Assembly: GCF_011777495.1 (NCBI RefSeq)
Contig: NZ_JAATJS010000004.1
Coordinates: forward strand, 310,001-374,000
From: Microvirga terricola
GTDB taxonomy: Bacteria > Pseudomonadota > Alphaproteobacteria > Rhizobiales > Beijerinckiaceae
Length of the DNA: 64,000 nucleotides
Direction: 5' to 3'
In this document: positions 19,635-28,135 of the stretch, in pieces
Layout of the letters: each line of letters opens with the position of its first letter
How positions within the stretch are numbered: the stretch's first letter is position 1
Notes under the pieces: generated by a model
The model's database searches: none
The model's input: the letters and a program-made list of their open reading frames with translations, nothing else
Told to the model about the DNA's origin: nothing
Translations under genes and position numbers: made by a program

Positions 19635-21608
19635 ATGCGAATTCACTCCCTGTTGCTGACTACGACCGCTCTTTCCCTGATCGGCTTCGCTCCGATCGCT
19701 TCGGCCCAGAGCGCGCCCGGTCAGCCCTCCTCCTTCATGGTCGCGCAGGCCTCCCCCGACGATAACAACCCACGCAAGCCGCGCCGGAATGGCGAACAGG
19801 GCTCCGAAGAACATCGGCCCCAGCAGCATCCGGGCCAGGGTCCTCGCCACCCTGAAGGCGGGCCGCAGCGCGGCCCAGGAGAACGGGGCCCGGGACCGCA
19901 AGGCCCTGGAGAGCGTGGACCACGTCCCGGCATGGAAGCTCCGCATCACCCGAGCGCACCCGTAGAGATGCCCCGTCCGCACCGGCCTGAGCCGCAAGTC
20001 CAGCCGCAGCCTCAGCGGCCTGCCCCATCCGCGCCGCCGATCACGGCCCCGGTGCAGCAGCCCGAACGTCCGCGTCCCCCAGGCATGGAACGTCCGCCGG
20101 CACCTCCGGCTCCGACGGCCCCGGCAACCCAGCCGCGCCCGGTGGAGCCCCAGCCGGTTCCGGGCGGCCCGCGCCCAGTGCCACCGAACGGCTCTGGTCA
20201 GCGTCCAACAGTTCCTCCGGTGACCCCGGAAGCGCCTCGTACGCCTCCGGCCTCGCCGCCGCAAACCGCCCCATCACAGCCGAGCGCCCCGCAGCCGGGT
20301 GCGCCGCAGCCCTTGCCGGGCCGCCCCATTCCGCCCGGCGCGCAACAGCCCCAGACGCCGCCTCCGGCCGGTGGACAGGTCCCCACGCAGGGCAGCTACC
20401 CCGGTCGTCCCGGCGAGTATCAACAGCCGCCGGCGGGTGGACCGCCCCCAAATGGGCAGATGCCTCCGCAGGGAGGATATCCCGGTCGTCCGGGCGAGTA
20501 TCAGCGCCCGCCCGCAGGTGGTCCGCAGCCTGGCTATCCCGTCCCGCCCCAGGGCGGCTATCAGGGCCGTCCCGGCGAATATCAGCGCCCCGGCGCCCCG
20601 ATGCCGCCCTCGGGCGCTTATCCGCCCCCGCAGGGCGGCGAGTATCAGCGTCCTCCCGTGGCGGGCGCTCCGGTTCCCAGCATGTTCCCGGGTGGGAACA
20701 TCGACGATCTGCGCCGGCAGCGGCGTGAGCGTGCTGAGGATGGCGGGCGTCGCGTGATCATTCAGGAGCCGGGCGACCGCACCATCATCCGTGAGGGTAA
20801 TCGCCTCATCATCCGCCACGACGAGACGGATCGTTTCCGCCAGAGCTATGGCGGCGCGGATTTCCGGGTGCAGCAGCGCGGCGCCAATCAGGTCACCATC
20901 ATACGCCAGCCGAACGGCGAGGAAATCGTCACCGAGCGCGATGTGAACGGCAATCTCATCCGCCGCATTCGCCGCGACCCTTATGGCCGCGAGGTGATCC
21001 TGATCCAAAACGAGATGCCGGGCCGCCCCCGCTTCCCCTATGGCTACCTGCCTCGGGACGTGATGGAACTGCCGCCTCCGGTCATCGCCATCCCGCGTGA
21101 GCGCTACATTGTCGATGTCGAGAGTGCATCAGAGGACGATCTGTACGAGGCGTTCTCCGCACCGCCCGTCATGCCGATCACGCGCGCCTACACGCTCGAC
21201 GAGATCCGGCAGAGCCAGATGCTCCGCGAACGTGTCCGCCGCGTCGACGTCGACACCGTGACGTTCGACTCCGGCTCCTGGACGCTCGCGCCCGATCAGT
21301 GGGGCGCATTGACCGGCATCGGAACTGCGATCCAGCGCGTCTTGCAGCAGAACCCGAACGAGATTTTCCTCGTCGAGGGCTACACCGATGCCGTCGGCGC
21401 GGACGAGGACAATCTCAGCCTCTCGGACCGGCGCGCGGAAACGGTGGCGACCATCCTGACCCAGCGCTTCGGCATTCCCGCCGAAAACCTCACCACGCAG
21501 GGCTATGGCGAGCAGTATCTAAAGATCAACACGCAAGGTCCCGAACGCCGGAACCGCCGCGTGACGATCCGCAGGATCACGCCGCTCCTACAGGGGCAGC
21601 AGCGCTAA
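19635..21608 (+). CDS. OmpA-family envelope protein with long Pro-rich repeat region
   Basis: A 657-residue exported protein. Signal peptide at residues 1-25 (LLLTTTALSLIGFAPIASA). Residues about 40-360 are extremely rich in Pro, Gly, Gln and Arg, with GPGERGP repeats and then four EYQRPP-type repeats. Residues about 375-460 are charged. The C-terminal OmpA/MotB domain (about 535-650) contains the peptidoglycan-binding pattern VEGYTDAVGADEDNLSLSDRRA and ends with RRNRRVTI, supplying the conserved Asp and Arg. It may anchor the outer membrane to the cell wall. ATG 19635 is chosen because the signal peptide starts there. It sits between recO and era, transcribed opposite to both. Confidence 0.9.
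   Translation: MRIHSLLLTTTALSLIGFAPIASAQSAPGQPSSFMVAQASPDDNNPRKPRRNGEQGSEEHRPQQHPGQGPRHPEGGPQRGPGERGPGPQGPGERGPRPGMEAPHHPSAPVEMPRPHRPEPQVQPQPQRPAPSAPPITAPVQQPERPRPPGMERPPAPPAPTAPATQPRPVEPQPVPGGPRPVPPNGSGQRPTVPPVTPEAPRTPPASPPQTAPSQPSAPQPGAPQPLPGRPIPPGAQQPQTPPPAGGQVPTQGSYPGRPGEYQQPPAGGPPPNGQMPPQGGYPGRPGEYQRPPAGGPQPGYPVPPQGGYQGRPGEYQRPGAPMPPSGAYPPPQGGEYQRPPVAGAPVPSMFPGGNIDDLRRQRRERAEDGGRRVIIQEPGDRTIIREGNRLIIRHDETDRFRQSYGGADFRVQQRGANQVTIIRQPNGEEIVTERDVNGNLIRRIRRDPYGREVILIQNEMPGRPRFPYGYLPRDVMELPPPVIAIPRERYIVDVESASEDDLYEAFSAPPVMPITRAYTLDEIRQSQMLRERVRRVDVDTVTFDSGSWTLAPDQWGALTGIGTAIQRVLQQNPNEIFLVEGYTDAVGADEDNLSLSDRRAETVATILTQRFGIPAENLTTQGYGEQYLKINTQGPERRNRRVTIRRITPLLQGQQR
20380..20690 (+). repeat. 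Coding repeats with GGYPGRPGEYQRPP unit
   Basis: Four imperfect in-frame repeats of about 80 bases within the OmpA-family gene. The unit encodes Pro-Gln-Gly-Gly-Tyr, then GRPGEYQRPP, then a Pro/Gly spacer. Copies start near 20392, 20470, 20551 and 20617; the last is degenerate. The DNA of copies 1 and 2 is closely similar, pointing to recent slippage or recombination. Confidence 0.85.
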
Positions 21609-21627
21609 GCTCGCCGTAGATCGAAAT

Positions 21628-21659
21628 AGAAAATGCCCGGACATGTCCGGGCATTTTTA
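21628..21659. terminator. Bidirectional intrinsic terminator between the OmpA-family gene and era
   Basis: A ten-base-pair perfect stem (arms 21631-21640 and 21647-21656) with loop ACATGT ends in TTTTTAT on the plus strand and in a T-rich run on the minus strand. It separates the convergent OmpA-family gene and era. Confidence 0.88.
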
Positions 21660-21673
21660 TTGTCCGTCGTTGA

Positions 21674-22588
21674 TTATCCGCGCGGGAATTCCAGTCCCAT
21701 CTCGCGGTAGCGCTCGGGATCGTCGCTCCAGTTCTCGCGCACTTTCACGAAGATAAAGAGGTGTACCGGCGCTTCCGCGATCTCGGAGATTTCCTTGCGC
21801 GCCGCCTGGCCGATGGCCTTGATGGTCTGGCCACCTTTGCCGAGCACGATCTTGCGCTGGCTGTCGCGCTCCACGAACACCGTCTGCTCGATGCGAACAG
21901 AACCGTCCGGCCGCTGCTGCCACTGATCAGTCTCGACGGTGGATTGATAAGGCAGTTCTTCGTGCAGGCGCTCGTAGATCTTCTCGCGGGTGATCTCGGC
22001 GGCGAGCATGCGCAGAGGCGCATCCGAAATCTGGTCTTCGGGATAGAGCCACGGGCCTTCGGGCATCAGACCGGCAAGCTGGCGCTTCAGCGTATCGATG
22101 CCGTCACCCTTGAGCGCGGAAATCATAAAGGTCTGCGCGAACGGCACCTTCTCGTTCAGCCTCGCCGCCAGCTCCAAAAGTCTTGAGCGCTCGATCAGGT
22201 CGATCTTATTGAGGATCAGGATTTTGGGTCGTTTGAATTCTGGCAGCCTTTCGAGAATGGCCTCGGCCTCCTCATCAACGCCCTTCCTGGCATCGATCAG
22301 CAAAGCCACTGCATCGGCATCGGCCGCGCCGCCCCAGGCTGAGGTCACCATCGCCCGGTCGAGACGGCGCTTCGGCTTGAAGATGCCGGGCGTGTCGACG
22401 AACACGATCTGCGCGTCGCCCTCGATGGCGATGCCGCGCACGAGCGCGCGCGTGGTCTGCACCTTGCGCGACACAATCGAAACCTTCGAGCCGACGAGCG
22501 AGTTGAGCAGCGTCGACTTGCCCGCGTTCGGCGCCCCGATCAGGGCAACAAAGCCCGCTTTTGTTTTTGTTTCTTCAGGCAACGCCAT
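21674..22588 (-). CDS. era: GTPase Era
   Basis: An essential GTPase that binds 16S rRNA near its 3' end during 30S maturation. The 304-residue protein has G1 GAPNAGKST at residues 18-26, G3 DTPGIF, G4 NKID and G5 SALKGDG. A C-terminal KH domain contains RKIVLGKGGQTIKAIG. ATG 22588 is chosen because AGAGGAAG precedes it and because the conserved protein begins there; a longer frame to 22675 adds nothing conserved. It overlaps the 3' end of rnc by 14 bases, the common rnc-era coupling. Confidence 0.96.
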   Translation of the reverse strand: MALPEETKTKAGFVALIGAPNAGKSTLLNSLVGSKVSIVSRKVQTTRALVRGIAIEGDAQIVFVDTPGIFKPKRRLDRAMVTSAWGGAADADAVALLIDARKGVDEEAEAILERLPEFKRPKILILNKIDLIERSRLLELAARLNEKVPFAQTFMISALKGDGIDTLKRQLAGLMPEGPWLYPEDQISDAPLRMLAAEITREKIYERLHEELPYQSTVETDQWQQRPDGSVRIEQTVFVERDSQRKIVLGKGGQTIKAIGQAARKEISEIAEAPVHLFIFVKVRENWSDDPERYREMGLEFPRG

Positions 22589-23285
22589 GTTCTTCCTCTG
22601 TCCAAACGCCCTCGCGAAGGAGAAGCCCCCGCGCGGCAGCCTGTTCCGCAATGCGCTTGGATGTGCCGGTTCCAAATTCGTTCTCGACGCCCTTCACCTT
22701 GACCACAATGCGGAAGCGCGGCGCGTGATCCGGCCCGGTCTGCTCGACGACGGCATAGATCGGCGTCGGAAGCCCTTTCCCTTGAGCCCATTCCTGCAGC
22801 GCGCTCTTGGGATCGCGCAACGCGCGGCGGGGCGCATTCAGCAGCCCGCCGAAGGACCGTTCGACCAACTCCTTGGCCGCCGCATAACCACCATCGATGA
22901 AAACCGCGCCTATGATCGCCTCGCAGACGTCCGCGAGGATCGTCAGGTTCCGCCGCTCGCCCGAATGCGCCTCGCCCGCGCCGAGTTTCACATAAGGGCC
23001 GACATCCCATGCGATAGCGACCTCAGCGCAGGTTTCGCGGCGCACCAGTTCAGCCAGACGGCGTGAGAGTTCGCCTTCGGGCGCATCAGAAAAGGCGGCG
23101 TAAAGCATTTCGGCGATGGAGAGACCAAGCACCCGGTCGCCCAGAAATTCGAGCCGCTGATAGCTCTGCCCGCCCGCTCCGGGAGCGCTGACATGCGTCA
23201 GCGCGCGCTCCAACAGCTCCGGCTTCTCGAAGCGATAGCCGAGCTTGTCGAGCAATGCGTCCAGATCAGGCTTACGGCGGGCCAC
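22575..23285 (-). CDS. rnc: Ribonuclease III
   Basis: Cleaves double-stranded RNA in rRNA processing and mRNA turnover. The 236-residue protein contains the signature RLEFLGDRVLGL at residues 44-55 with the metal-binding Glu and Asp, the second acidic cluster LADVCEAIIGAVFIDGG near 115, and a C-terminal double-stranded RNA binding domain (ALQEWAQGKGLPTPIY to the AEQAAARGLL helix). Length is standard. It starts three bases after the lepB stop and overlaps era. Confidence 0.96.
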   Translation of the reverse strand: MARRKPDLDALLDKLGYRFEKPELLERALTHVSAPGAGGQSYQRLEFLGDRVLGLSIAEMLYAAFSDAPEGELSRRLAELVRRETCAEVAIAWDVGPYVKLGAGEAHSGERRNLTILADVCEAIIGAVFIDGGYAAAKELVERSFGGLLNAPRRALRDPKSALQEWAQGKGLPTPIYAVVEQTGPDHAPRFRIVVKVKGVENEFGTGTSKRIAEQAAARGLLLREGVWTEEEHGVA

Positions 23286-23288
23286 GGT

Positions 23289-24065
23289 TTACTTGATCCG
23301 TTCGAACATACGGTTCCAACGGATATGCTGCGGCCATTCCCAGGGACGCAACCAGGACGCATCCTCATCGATGGAGAAGAAGATGATCTCCGCCCGGCCG
23401 ACGAGATTTTCAAAGGGCACCTGGCCGACATTCGCCTCGTCGCGAGAATCCGTCGAGTTGTCCCGGTTGTCGCCCATCATGAAATAATGGCCGGGCTGGA
23501 CCGTGTAGATGTTGGTGTTATCCCAGTAGCCGCGGTCGCCGTCACGCTCGATGACATAGTGCGAGGTCCCTTCAGGGAAGGTCTCCTTGTACTGCGGCAC
23601 GGCGATGGTGCGGCCGTAGAGGTCGGTGGTCTTGTAGTCCTCCACCCGCTCGCGCTGGACTGGCTTGCCGTTGATCTGCAACACGCCGCCGATCACCTGG
23701 ATTTTGTCACCGGGCAGGCCGACCACGCGCTTGATGTAATCCGTCGAATTATCCTTCGGCAGTTTGAACACCACGATATCGCCCCGCTTCGGCTCCGAAC
23801 CGAAGATCCGGCCGGAGAAGACCGGCGGCCCGAAGGGAATCGAATAGCGCGAGTAGCCGTAGGAATACTTTGAAGCAAACAGATAATCGCCGATCAGCAG
23901 CGTCGGGATCAGGGAGCCCGAGGGGATGTTGAAGGGCTGAAATAGAATTGTGCGGACGACAACGGCGATCAGAAGCGCCTGGAGGACGACCTTAATGGTC
24001 TCCCAAAGGCCGCCTTCCTCGCTCTTAACCTTGTCGCCTTCGACTTTATTGGCGTTTTCGTTCAC
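23289..24065 (-). CDS. lepB: Signal peptidase I
   Basis: Membrane protease removing Sec and Tat signal peptides. It has one N-terminal helix (about residues 24-42, VVLQALLIAVVVRTILF), the catalytic serine in IPSGSLIPTLL (Ser 51) and the general-base lysine in DYIKRVVGLPGD (Lys 112), plus MMGDNRDNSTDSR near the C-terminus. The start is uncertain: I give GTG at 24065 (258 residues), while TTG at 24104 would add 13 residues; neither has a strong ribosome binding site. It lies between acpS and rnc as in related genomes. Confidence 0.94.
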   Translation of the reverse strand: MNENANKVEGDKVKSEEGGLWETIKVVLQALLIAVVVRTILFQPFNIPSGSLIPTLLIGDYLFASKYSYGYSRYSIPFGPPVFSGRIFGSEPKRGDIVVFKLPKDNSTDYIKRVVGLPGDKIQVIGGVLQINGKPVQRERVEDYKTTDLYGRTIAVPQYKETFPEGTSHYVIERDGDRGYWDNTNIYTVQPGHYFMMGDNRDNSTDSRDEANVGQVPFENLVGRAEIIFFSIDEDASWLRPWEWPQHIRWNRMFERIK

Positions 24066-24155
24066 GTAAATCGATCCATGCTTGGAGAATGTGAAGTGTC
24101 CCAAGTCGTCGTGGGCGGTCTAGCCCAAGGCGAGGCAGGCCGCAACGCGGCCCGT

Positions 24156-24557
24156 TTACTTTATGGGGAGGGCCTCGATAATAACGAAGGCCTGCGCCAG
24201 CGGCGGATCGTCCGTCAGGGACACATGAATCACAGCTTCGTGACCCGCCGGCACCATGGCGTTCAGCCGTTCCAAAGCTCCTCCCGTCAAGCGCATCGTC
24301 GGTTTCCCGCTCGGTAGGTTGATGACCTCCATGTCACGCCAAAAGACCCCTTGGCTCAAGCCGGTGCCGAGGGCCTTGGAACACGCCTCCTTGGCGGCAA
24401 AGCGGCGGGCATAGGACGGCGCGCGGGCGGCGCGGCGGTCGCTCCGGGCCCTCTCGCCGTCGGTGAAGATGCGATGGGTAAAGCGGTCGCCGAAGCGCTC
24501 GATAGATTTTTCGATGCGGCGGATGTCGCAGAGGTCCGAGCCGATGCCGATGATCAT
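24156..24557 (-). CDS. acpS: Holo-[acyl-carrier-protein] synthase
   Basis: Transfers 4'-phosphopantetheine from CoA to a serine of acyl carrier protein, activating fatty acid synthesis. The 133-residue protein starts [12 protein letters not shown], where the Asp binds magnesium, and has [16 protein letters not shown] near residue 51 with the second metal-binding Glu. Both are family signatures. The gene begins three bases after the pdxJ stop, a nearly universal neighbourhood in proteobacteria, and lies upstream of lepB. Confidence 0.96.
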   Translation of the reverse strand: MIIGIGSDLCDIRRIEKSIERFGDRFTHRIFTDGERARSDRRAARAPSYARRFAAKEACSKALGTGLSQGVFWRDMEVINLPSGKPTMRLTGGALERLNAMVPAGHEAVIHVSLTDDPPLAQAFVIIEALPIK

Positions 24558-24560
24558 GGC

Positions 24561-25316
24561 CTACTCCGTCTGCGCCCGCCCCTCGTCCATGGCGGACCGC
24601 ATGGCGCGAACGGCCTCATCCAATCCTAGGAAAATCGCCTCGCCGATCAGGAAATGGCCGATATTCAACTCGACGATCTGCGGAATGGCGGCCACGGGAC
24701 GAACCGAGTCGAGGGCAAGGCCGTGGCCCGCGTGGATTTCGAGGCCGATCCCACCCCCATGGGCAGCGGCCCGGCGCAGGCGCTCCAGCTCGTGCTCGAC
24801 ATGGGCCTGATCGCCTGCGGCGACGGCCTCGCAATAGGTGCCCGTGTGCAGCTCGACGACAGGAGCGCCGAGATCGCGCGCGGCGTCCATGACTTCGGTC
24901 TCTGGCTCCACGAAGAGCGAGACGCGAATACCGGCTGCCTTCAATTCCTGGATCGCCGGGCGCAGATGCGCGTGCCCGCCGATGATGTCGAGCCCGCCCT
25001 CGGTCGTGCGCTCCTCCCGCTTTTCCGGCACGAGGCAGGAGGCGTGCGGGCGAAGCGCGGTCGCGAGCGCGATCATTTCCGAGGTCGCCGCCATCTCGAA
25101 ATTCAGTGGCACGAAAAGCTGTCGCTTGAGCCGCTCCATATCCTGATCGCGGATATGCCGACGATCCTCGCGCAGATGCGCCGTGATGCCATCCGCCCCG
25201 GCCAGAACCGCCAGATGCGCCGCCCGGATCGGGTCCGGATGCGGCCCGCCACGGGCGTTCCTGACGGTAGCAACGTGGTCGATATTGACGCCAAGGCGAA
25301 GAGGAGGAGCTTTCAT
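24561..25316 (-). CDS. pdxJ: Pyridoxine 5'-phosphate synthase
   Basis: Closes the pyridoxine ring from 1-deoxyxylulose 5-phosphate and 3-amino-2-oxopropyl phosphate in vitamin B6 synthesis. The 251-residue TIM-barrel protein starts with RLGVNIDHVATVRNARGG, the diagnostic N-terminus. HLREDRRHI, with Glu and His at the active site, lies near residue 53, and ELHTGTYCEA near 155. First gene of the pdxJ-acpS-lepB-rnc-era run and divergent from rpsF across 333 bases. Confidence 0.96.
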   Translation of the reverse strand: MKAPPLRLGVNIDHVATVRNARGGPHPDPIRAAHLAVLAGADGITAHLREDRRHIRDQDMERLKRQLFVPLNFEMAATSEMIALATALRPHASCLVPEKREERTTEGGLDIIGGHAHLRPAIQELKAAGIRVSLFVEPETEVMDAARDLGAPVVELHTGTYCEAVAAGDQAHVEHELERLRRAAAHGGGIGLEIHAGHGLALDSVRPVAAIPQIVELNIGHFLIGEAIFLGLDEAVRAMRSAMDEGRAQTE

Positions 25317-25649
25317 AGGTCCGTTTTTAGCTGAGAGAGGAATTTTAGCTAGTGGCCGCAGGGAGGCCTTCTATGCCATCAATCGCTAAAGGTTCCGCCA
25401 ACACGAGCTTGCCTTTCCTCCCTCAAACCACTATAGACCCCGCTTCGCGTTCGCTCCGGCCGGGGGCTGAACGGACGGTGTGGCTTGCTGCACAGGGTCC
25501 TTGGACCCGTCGTCCCGTGTCTCCGCCTTCGACAACCGCTCGGGCCTTGCAGGCTCGAAGGGCTTGGCGCCGATCGGACGCGCGAAACCGGCCAAGACAC
25601 TCTTCAAAACAGTGCCAAGGCTTGAACTCAAACCTGAGAAAGGCCCACT
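25317..25649. other. Divergent intergenic region pdxJ / rpsF
   Basis: 333 bases without a convincing gene. The plus strand carries a near-consensus sigma-70-type promoter at 25409-25437, leaving a leader of about 205 bases before rpsF. The leader contains a GGGTCC/GGACCC inverted repeat near 25495-25508, but I see no known riboswitch. The promoter for pdxJ on the other strand was not identified. Confidence 0.6.
25409..25437 (+). promoter_or_regulatory. Predicted sigma-70-type promoter of rpsF operon
   Basis: A -35 element TTGCCT (25409-25414) and a -10 element TATAGA (25432-25437) are separated by exactly 17 bases. Transcription would begin near 25444, about 205 bases before the rpsF ATG. 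Confidence 0.55.
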
Positions 25650-26054
25650 ATGCCTCTCTACGAGCATATCTTTTTGGCTCGCCAGGACGTGACGTCCCAG
25701 CAGGTCGAAGCGATGGCTGAGACCTACAAGTCCGTCATCGAGCAGAACGGCGGCAAGGTCGAGAAGACCGAGATGTGGGGCGTGAAGTCCCTCGCCTACC
25801 GCATCAAGAAGAACCGCAAGGCGCACTTCACCCTCTTCAACATCGACGCTCCCGCCCCGGCGGTTGCCGAGATGGAGCGCCAGATGCGCATCAGCGAAGA
25901 CATCCTGCGCTTCATGACCATCCGCGTCGAAGAGCTCGAGACCGAGCCGTCGGTGATGATGCAGAAGCGTGACCGCGACGAGCGCAAGGACCGCGAGCGC
26001 CGCGAGCGCGATGGCGATGGCGGGTTCGGGTCCAACGAAGGCGAGGAGGCTTAA
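25650..26054 (+). CDS. rpsF: 30S ribosomal protein S6
   Basis: A 30S platform protein that pairs with S18. The 134-residue sequence starts [19 protein letters not shown] and contains [18 protein letters not shown] near residue 44, both characteristic. The C-terminus (about residues 108-134) is a charged extension rich in Arg, Asp and Glu, seen in alphaproteobacterial S6 and longer than in E. coli before processing. GAGAAAGG precedes ATG 25650. First gene of the rpsF-rpsR-DUF2232-rplI unit. Confidence 0.97.
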   Translation: MPLYEHIFLARQDVTSQQVEAMAETYKSVIEQNGGKVEKTEMWGVKSLAYRIKKNRKAHFTLFNIDAPAPAVAEMERQMRISEDILRFMTIRVEELETEPSVMMQKRDRDERKDRERRERDGDGGFGSNEGEEA

Positions 26055-26056
26055 TC

Positions 26057-26311
26057 ATGGCATTTGGTGCTACTGGTGGCGGCGGTGGCCGTCGTCCTTT
26101 CTTCCGTCGGCGTAAGACCTGCCCGTTCTCGGGCCCGAACGCTCCGAAGATCGATTACAAGGACACGAAGCTCCTTTCGCGCTACATCTCCGAGCGCGGC
26201 AAGATCGTGCCTTCGCGCATCACGGCCGTGTCGGCCAAGAAGCAGCGTGAACTCGCCCAGGCGATCAAGCGCGCCCGCTTCATGGGCCTGCTGCCCTACG
26301 TGATCCGCTAA
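26057..26311 (+). CDS. rpsR: 30S ribosomal protein S18
   Basis: An 84-residue platform protein binding next to S6. Diagnostic sequences: [15 protein letters not shown] near residue 11 and [24 protein letters not shown] near 33, ending in [13 protein letters not shown]. The two-base gap after rpsF and the ribosome binding site GAGGAGG inside the last rpsF codons indicate cotranscription and coupled translation. Confidence 0.97.
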   Translation: MAFGATGGGGGRRPFFRRRKTCPFSGPNAPKIDYKDTKLLSRYISERGKIVPSRITAVSAKKQRELAQAIKRARFMGLLPYVIR

Positions 26312-26328
26312 AACTTATTGAGACTTCG

Positions 26329-26354
26329 GCGGGCCGCTTCACGCGGCCCGCTTT
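26329..26354 (+). terminator. Weak terminator or attenuator after rpsR
   Basis: A perfect nine-base-pair GC stem (arms 26329-26337 and 26343-26351) with a five-base loop is followed by only three T residues. It probably gives partial termination, which would lower expression of DUF2232 and rplI relative to the ribosomal genes upstream unless rplI has its own promoter. Confidence 0.5.
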
Positions 26355-26441
26355 CGACCACGTCGCCCGGCGGTGAAAACCCACCGGGTCAGTTGGGGCC
26401 AAAGCCCCTAACCCTGCGAAGAGCAGCGGGACAGCGAGACC

Positions 26442-27413
26442 ATGAACTTTATTGTGACAGGCATTGGCGCGGGCCTCGTTTCGGCCCTTTTGACGGTAGT
26501 GGTCCTCAAGGCGACCCTGCTGGCAGGCCTGCTCTATCTCCTCGCTCCCATCCCCGTCCTGATCGTCTCGCTTGGCTGGAACCATCGCTCCGGCCTCGTC
26601 GCCACCGTCGTCGGCGGGCTTGCGATTGCCCTGTTCCTGTCGCCGATGAGCGGCCTCGGATTCGCGCTGATCACCGGCCTACCCGCCTGGTGGCTCGCCT
26701 ATCTCGCCCTCCTCGGCCGCGCGGATAGCAACGGCGCCATCGAGTGGTATCCCCTCGGACGCCTGCTGGCCTGGGTCGCCGCCACCGCCGCGCTGACCAT
26801 CGCCGCAGCCTCGGTCATTTCAGCCCACGGGAACTTCGAGACTTTCCATCAATCCGCTCGGCAAACGGCGGAGGTTTTCGTCAACCTGCAATTCCCGGCG
26901 AACAGCCCGCGAAGCCTCGCTCCGGAACTCCGCGACGAGCTGATCGATCTGATCGCGGGGCTCACGCCCTTCCTGTCCACGCAGGGCTTCACGGTGGTTC
27001 TCGCGCTCTATCTCTGGGCCGCCGCCAAGATCGTGTCGGCGTCGAAGCGCCTGCCGCGCCCGTGGCCGAATGTTTGCGAAATCATGATGCCCCGCACGGC
27101 AGCGCTTGGCGTCGTTGTCGGAATTGCGCTGGCAGCGTTCAACGGCTTCATCGGCGTCTTCGGCATGGCGCTGTCGGGCGGCCTTTTCATGGCCTTTGCC
27201 TTGCAGGGCCTGGCAGCAATCCATGACCGGACCCGCGGCAAGCCGGGGCGCTTTGCACTGCTGATGGGCCTTTACGTCCTCATTCTCATCACCCAGGGCG
27301 TCCTTGTCGTCGCCCTGGCGCTCTTCGGCCTCGCCGACACGGTGTTCGGCCTCCGCTACCGCTTCGGATCCACTAAGACGGATCCGAAGCAACCCCCGAC
27401 TCTTTCAACCTGA
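26442..27413 (+). CDS. DUF2232 domain membrane protein
   Basis: A 323-residue integral membrane protein with about seven to eight helices, for example residues 5-45 ([22 protein letters not shown]) and the C-terminal [23 protein letters not shown] recognise it as the DUF2232 family, whose position between rpsR and rplI is conserved in many alphaproteobacteria. Other DUF2232 proteins occur in Firmicutes near ribosomal protein genes. Function unknown. The tail after residue 305 is a polar Pro/Thr segment. Confidence 0.85.
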   Translation: MNFIVTGIGAGLVSALLTVVVLKATLLAGLLYLLAPIPVLIVSLGWNHRSGLVATVVGGLAIALFLSPMSGLGFALITGLPAWWLAYLALLGRADSNGAIEWYPLGRLLAWVAATAALTIAAASVISAHGNFETFHQSARQTAEVFVNLQFPANSPRSLAPELRDELIDLIAGLTPFLSTQGFTVVLALYLWAAAKIVSASKRLPRPWPNVCEIMMPRTAALGVVVGIALAAFNGFIGVFGMALSGGLFMAFALQGLAAIHDRTRGKPGRFALLMGLYVLILITQGVLVVALALFGLADTVFGLRYRFGSTKTDPKQPPTLST

Positions 27414-27438
27414 TCACAATCGTCAAAGGAGAAAACCG

Positions 27439-28002
27439 ATGGAAGTGATCCTTCTCGAGCGCGTCGCCAAGCTTGGCCAGATGGGCGAAACCGTTAAGGT
27501 CCGCGACGGCTATGCCCGTAACTTCCTGCTCCCCCGTGGCAAGGCGCTCCGCGCCACCAACGCCAACAAGGAGCACTTCGAGAAGCAGCGCGCCCAGCTT
27601 GAGGCCCGCAACCTCGAGCGCCGCAAGGATGCCGAGGCCGTCGGTGAGAAGCTGAACGGCAAGAGCTTCGTCATCATCCGCCAGGCCGGCGAAACCGGCG
27701 TGCTCTACGGCTCGGTCTCGACCCGCGACCTCGCCGAGGTCATCACGAAGGACGGCTTCTCAATCGGCCGCGACCAGATCGTTCTCAACGCCCCGATCAA
27801 GACTCTTGGCCTGCACACGGCTCCGGTCTCGCTCCATCCGGAGGTCGAGGTCGCGGTGACGGTCAACATCGCCCGCAGCCCCGAGGAAGCCGAGCGTCAG
27901 GCGCGCGGCGAGTCGGTCACGACCCGCGAAGAGACCAACCTCGACGATCTCGGCCTCGAAGTCGGCGCTGCCCTCGCCGAGGCTGGCGACGTGGAGCTCT
28001 AA
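27439..28002 (+). CDS. rplI: 50S ribosomal protein L9
   Basis: An elongated 50S protein binding 23S rRNA at the L1 stalk base. The 187-residue sequence begins [17 protein letters not shown] with the signature [14 protein letters not shown] near residue 27, the long connecting helix, then the C-terminal domain ([12 protein letters not shown]). It carries about 40 extra C-terminal residues rich in Glu compared with the 149-residue E. coli protein. AAGGAG eight bases before ATG 27439 fixes the start. Confidence 0.97.
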   Translation: MEVILLERVAKLGQMGETVKVRDGYARNFLLPRGKALRATNANKEHFEKQRAQLEARNLERRKDAEAVGEKLNGKSFVIIRQAGETGVLYGSVSTRDLAEVITKDGFSIGRDQIVLNAPIKTLGLHTAPVSLHPEVEVAVTVNIARSPEEAERQARGESVTTREETNLDDLGLEVGAALAEAGDVEL

Positions 28003-28041
28003 GCTTCTGCTGGCGGGCAACCGCCCGCTCTCTTTCATCAA

Positions 28042-28080
28042 GCGCCGCTCATCGGGTTCCGATGGGCGGCGTTTCCTTTT
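28042..28080 (+). terminator. Intrinsic terminator of rplI
   Basis: Stem of about eleven pairs (arms near 28044-28054 and 28060-28070, one G-T pair) followed by GTTTCCTTTT. It lies about 40 bases after the rplI stop codon. Confidence 0.75.
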
Positions 28081-28106
28081 GGGCGCCACAGTGCCTTCTT
28101 CAATGT

Positions 28107-28135
28107 GCCATGGCCGGGCTTGTCCCGGCCATGGC
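28107..28135. repeat. Dispersed palindromic repeat, copy 1
   Basis: A 12-base-pair perfect inverted repeat (arms 28107-28118 and 28124-28135) around CTTGT. The core GGCCGGG / CCCGGCC recurs at 50836-50867 and 55344-55366. Extragenic palindromes of this kind are common in Rhizobiales genomes. Confidence 0.8.
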
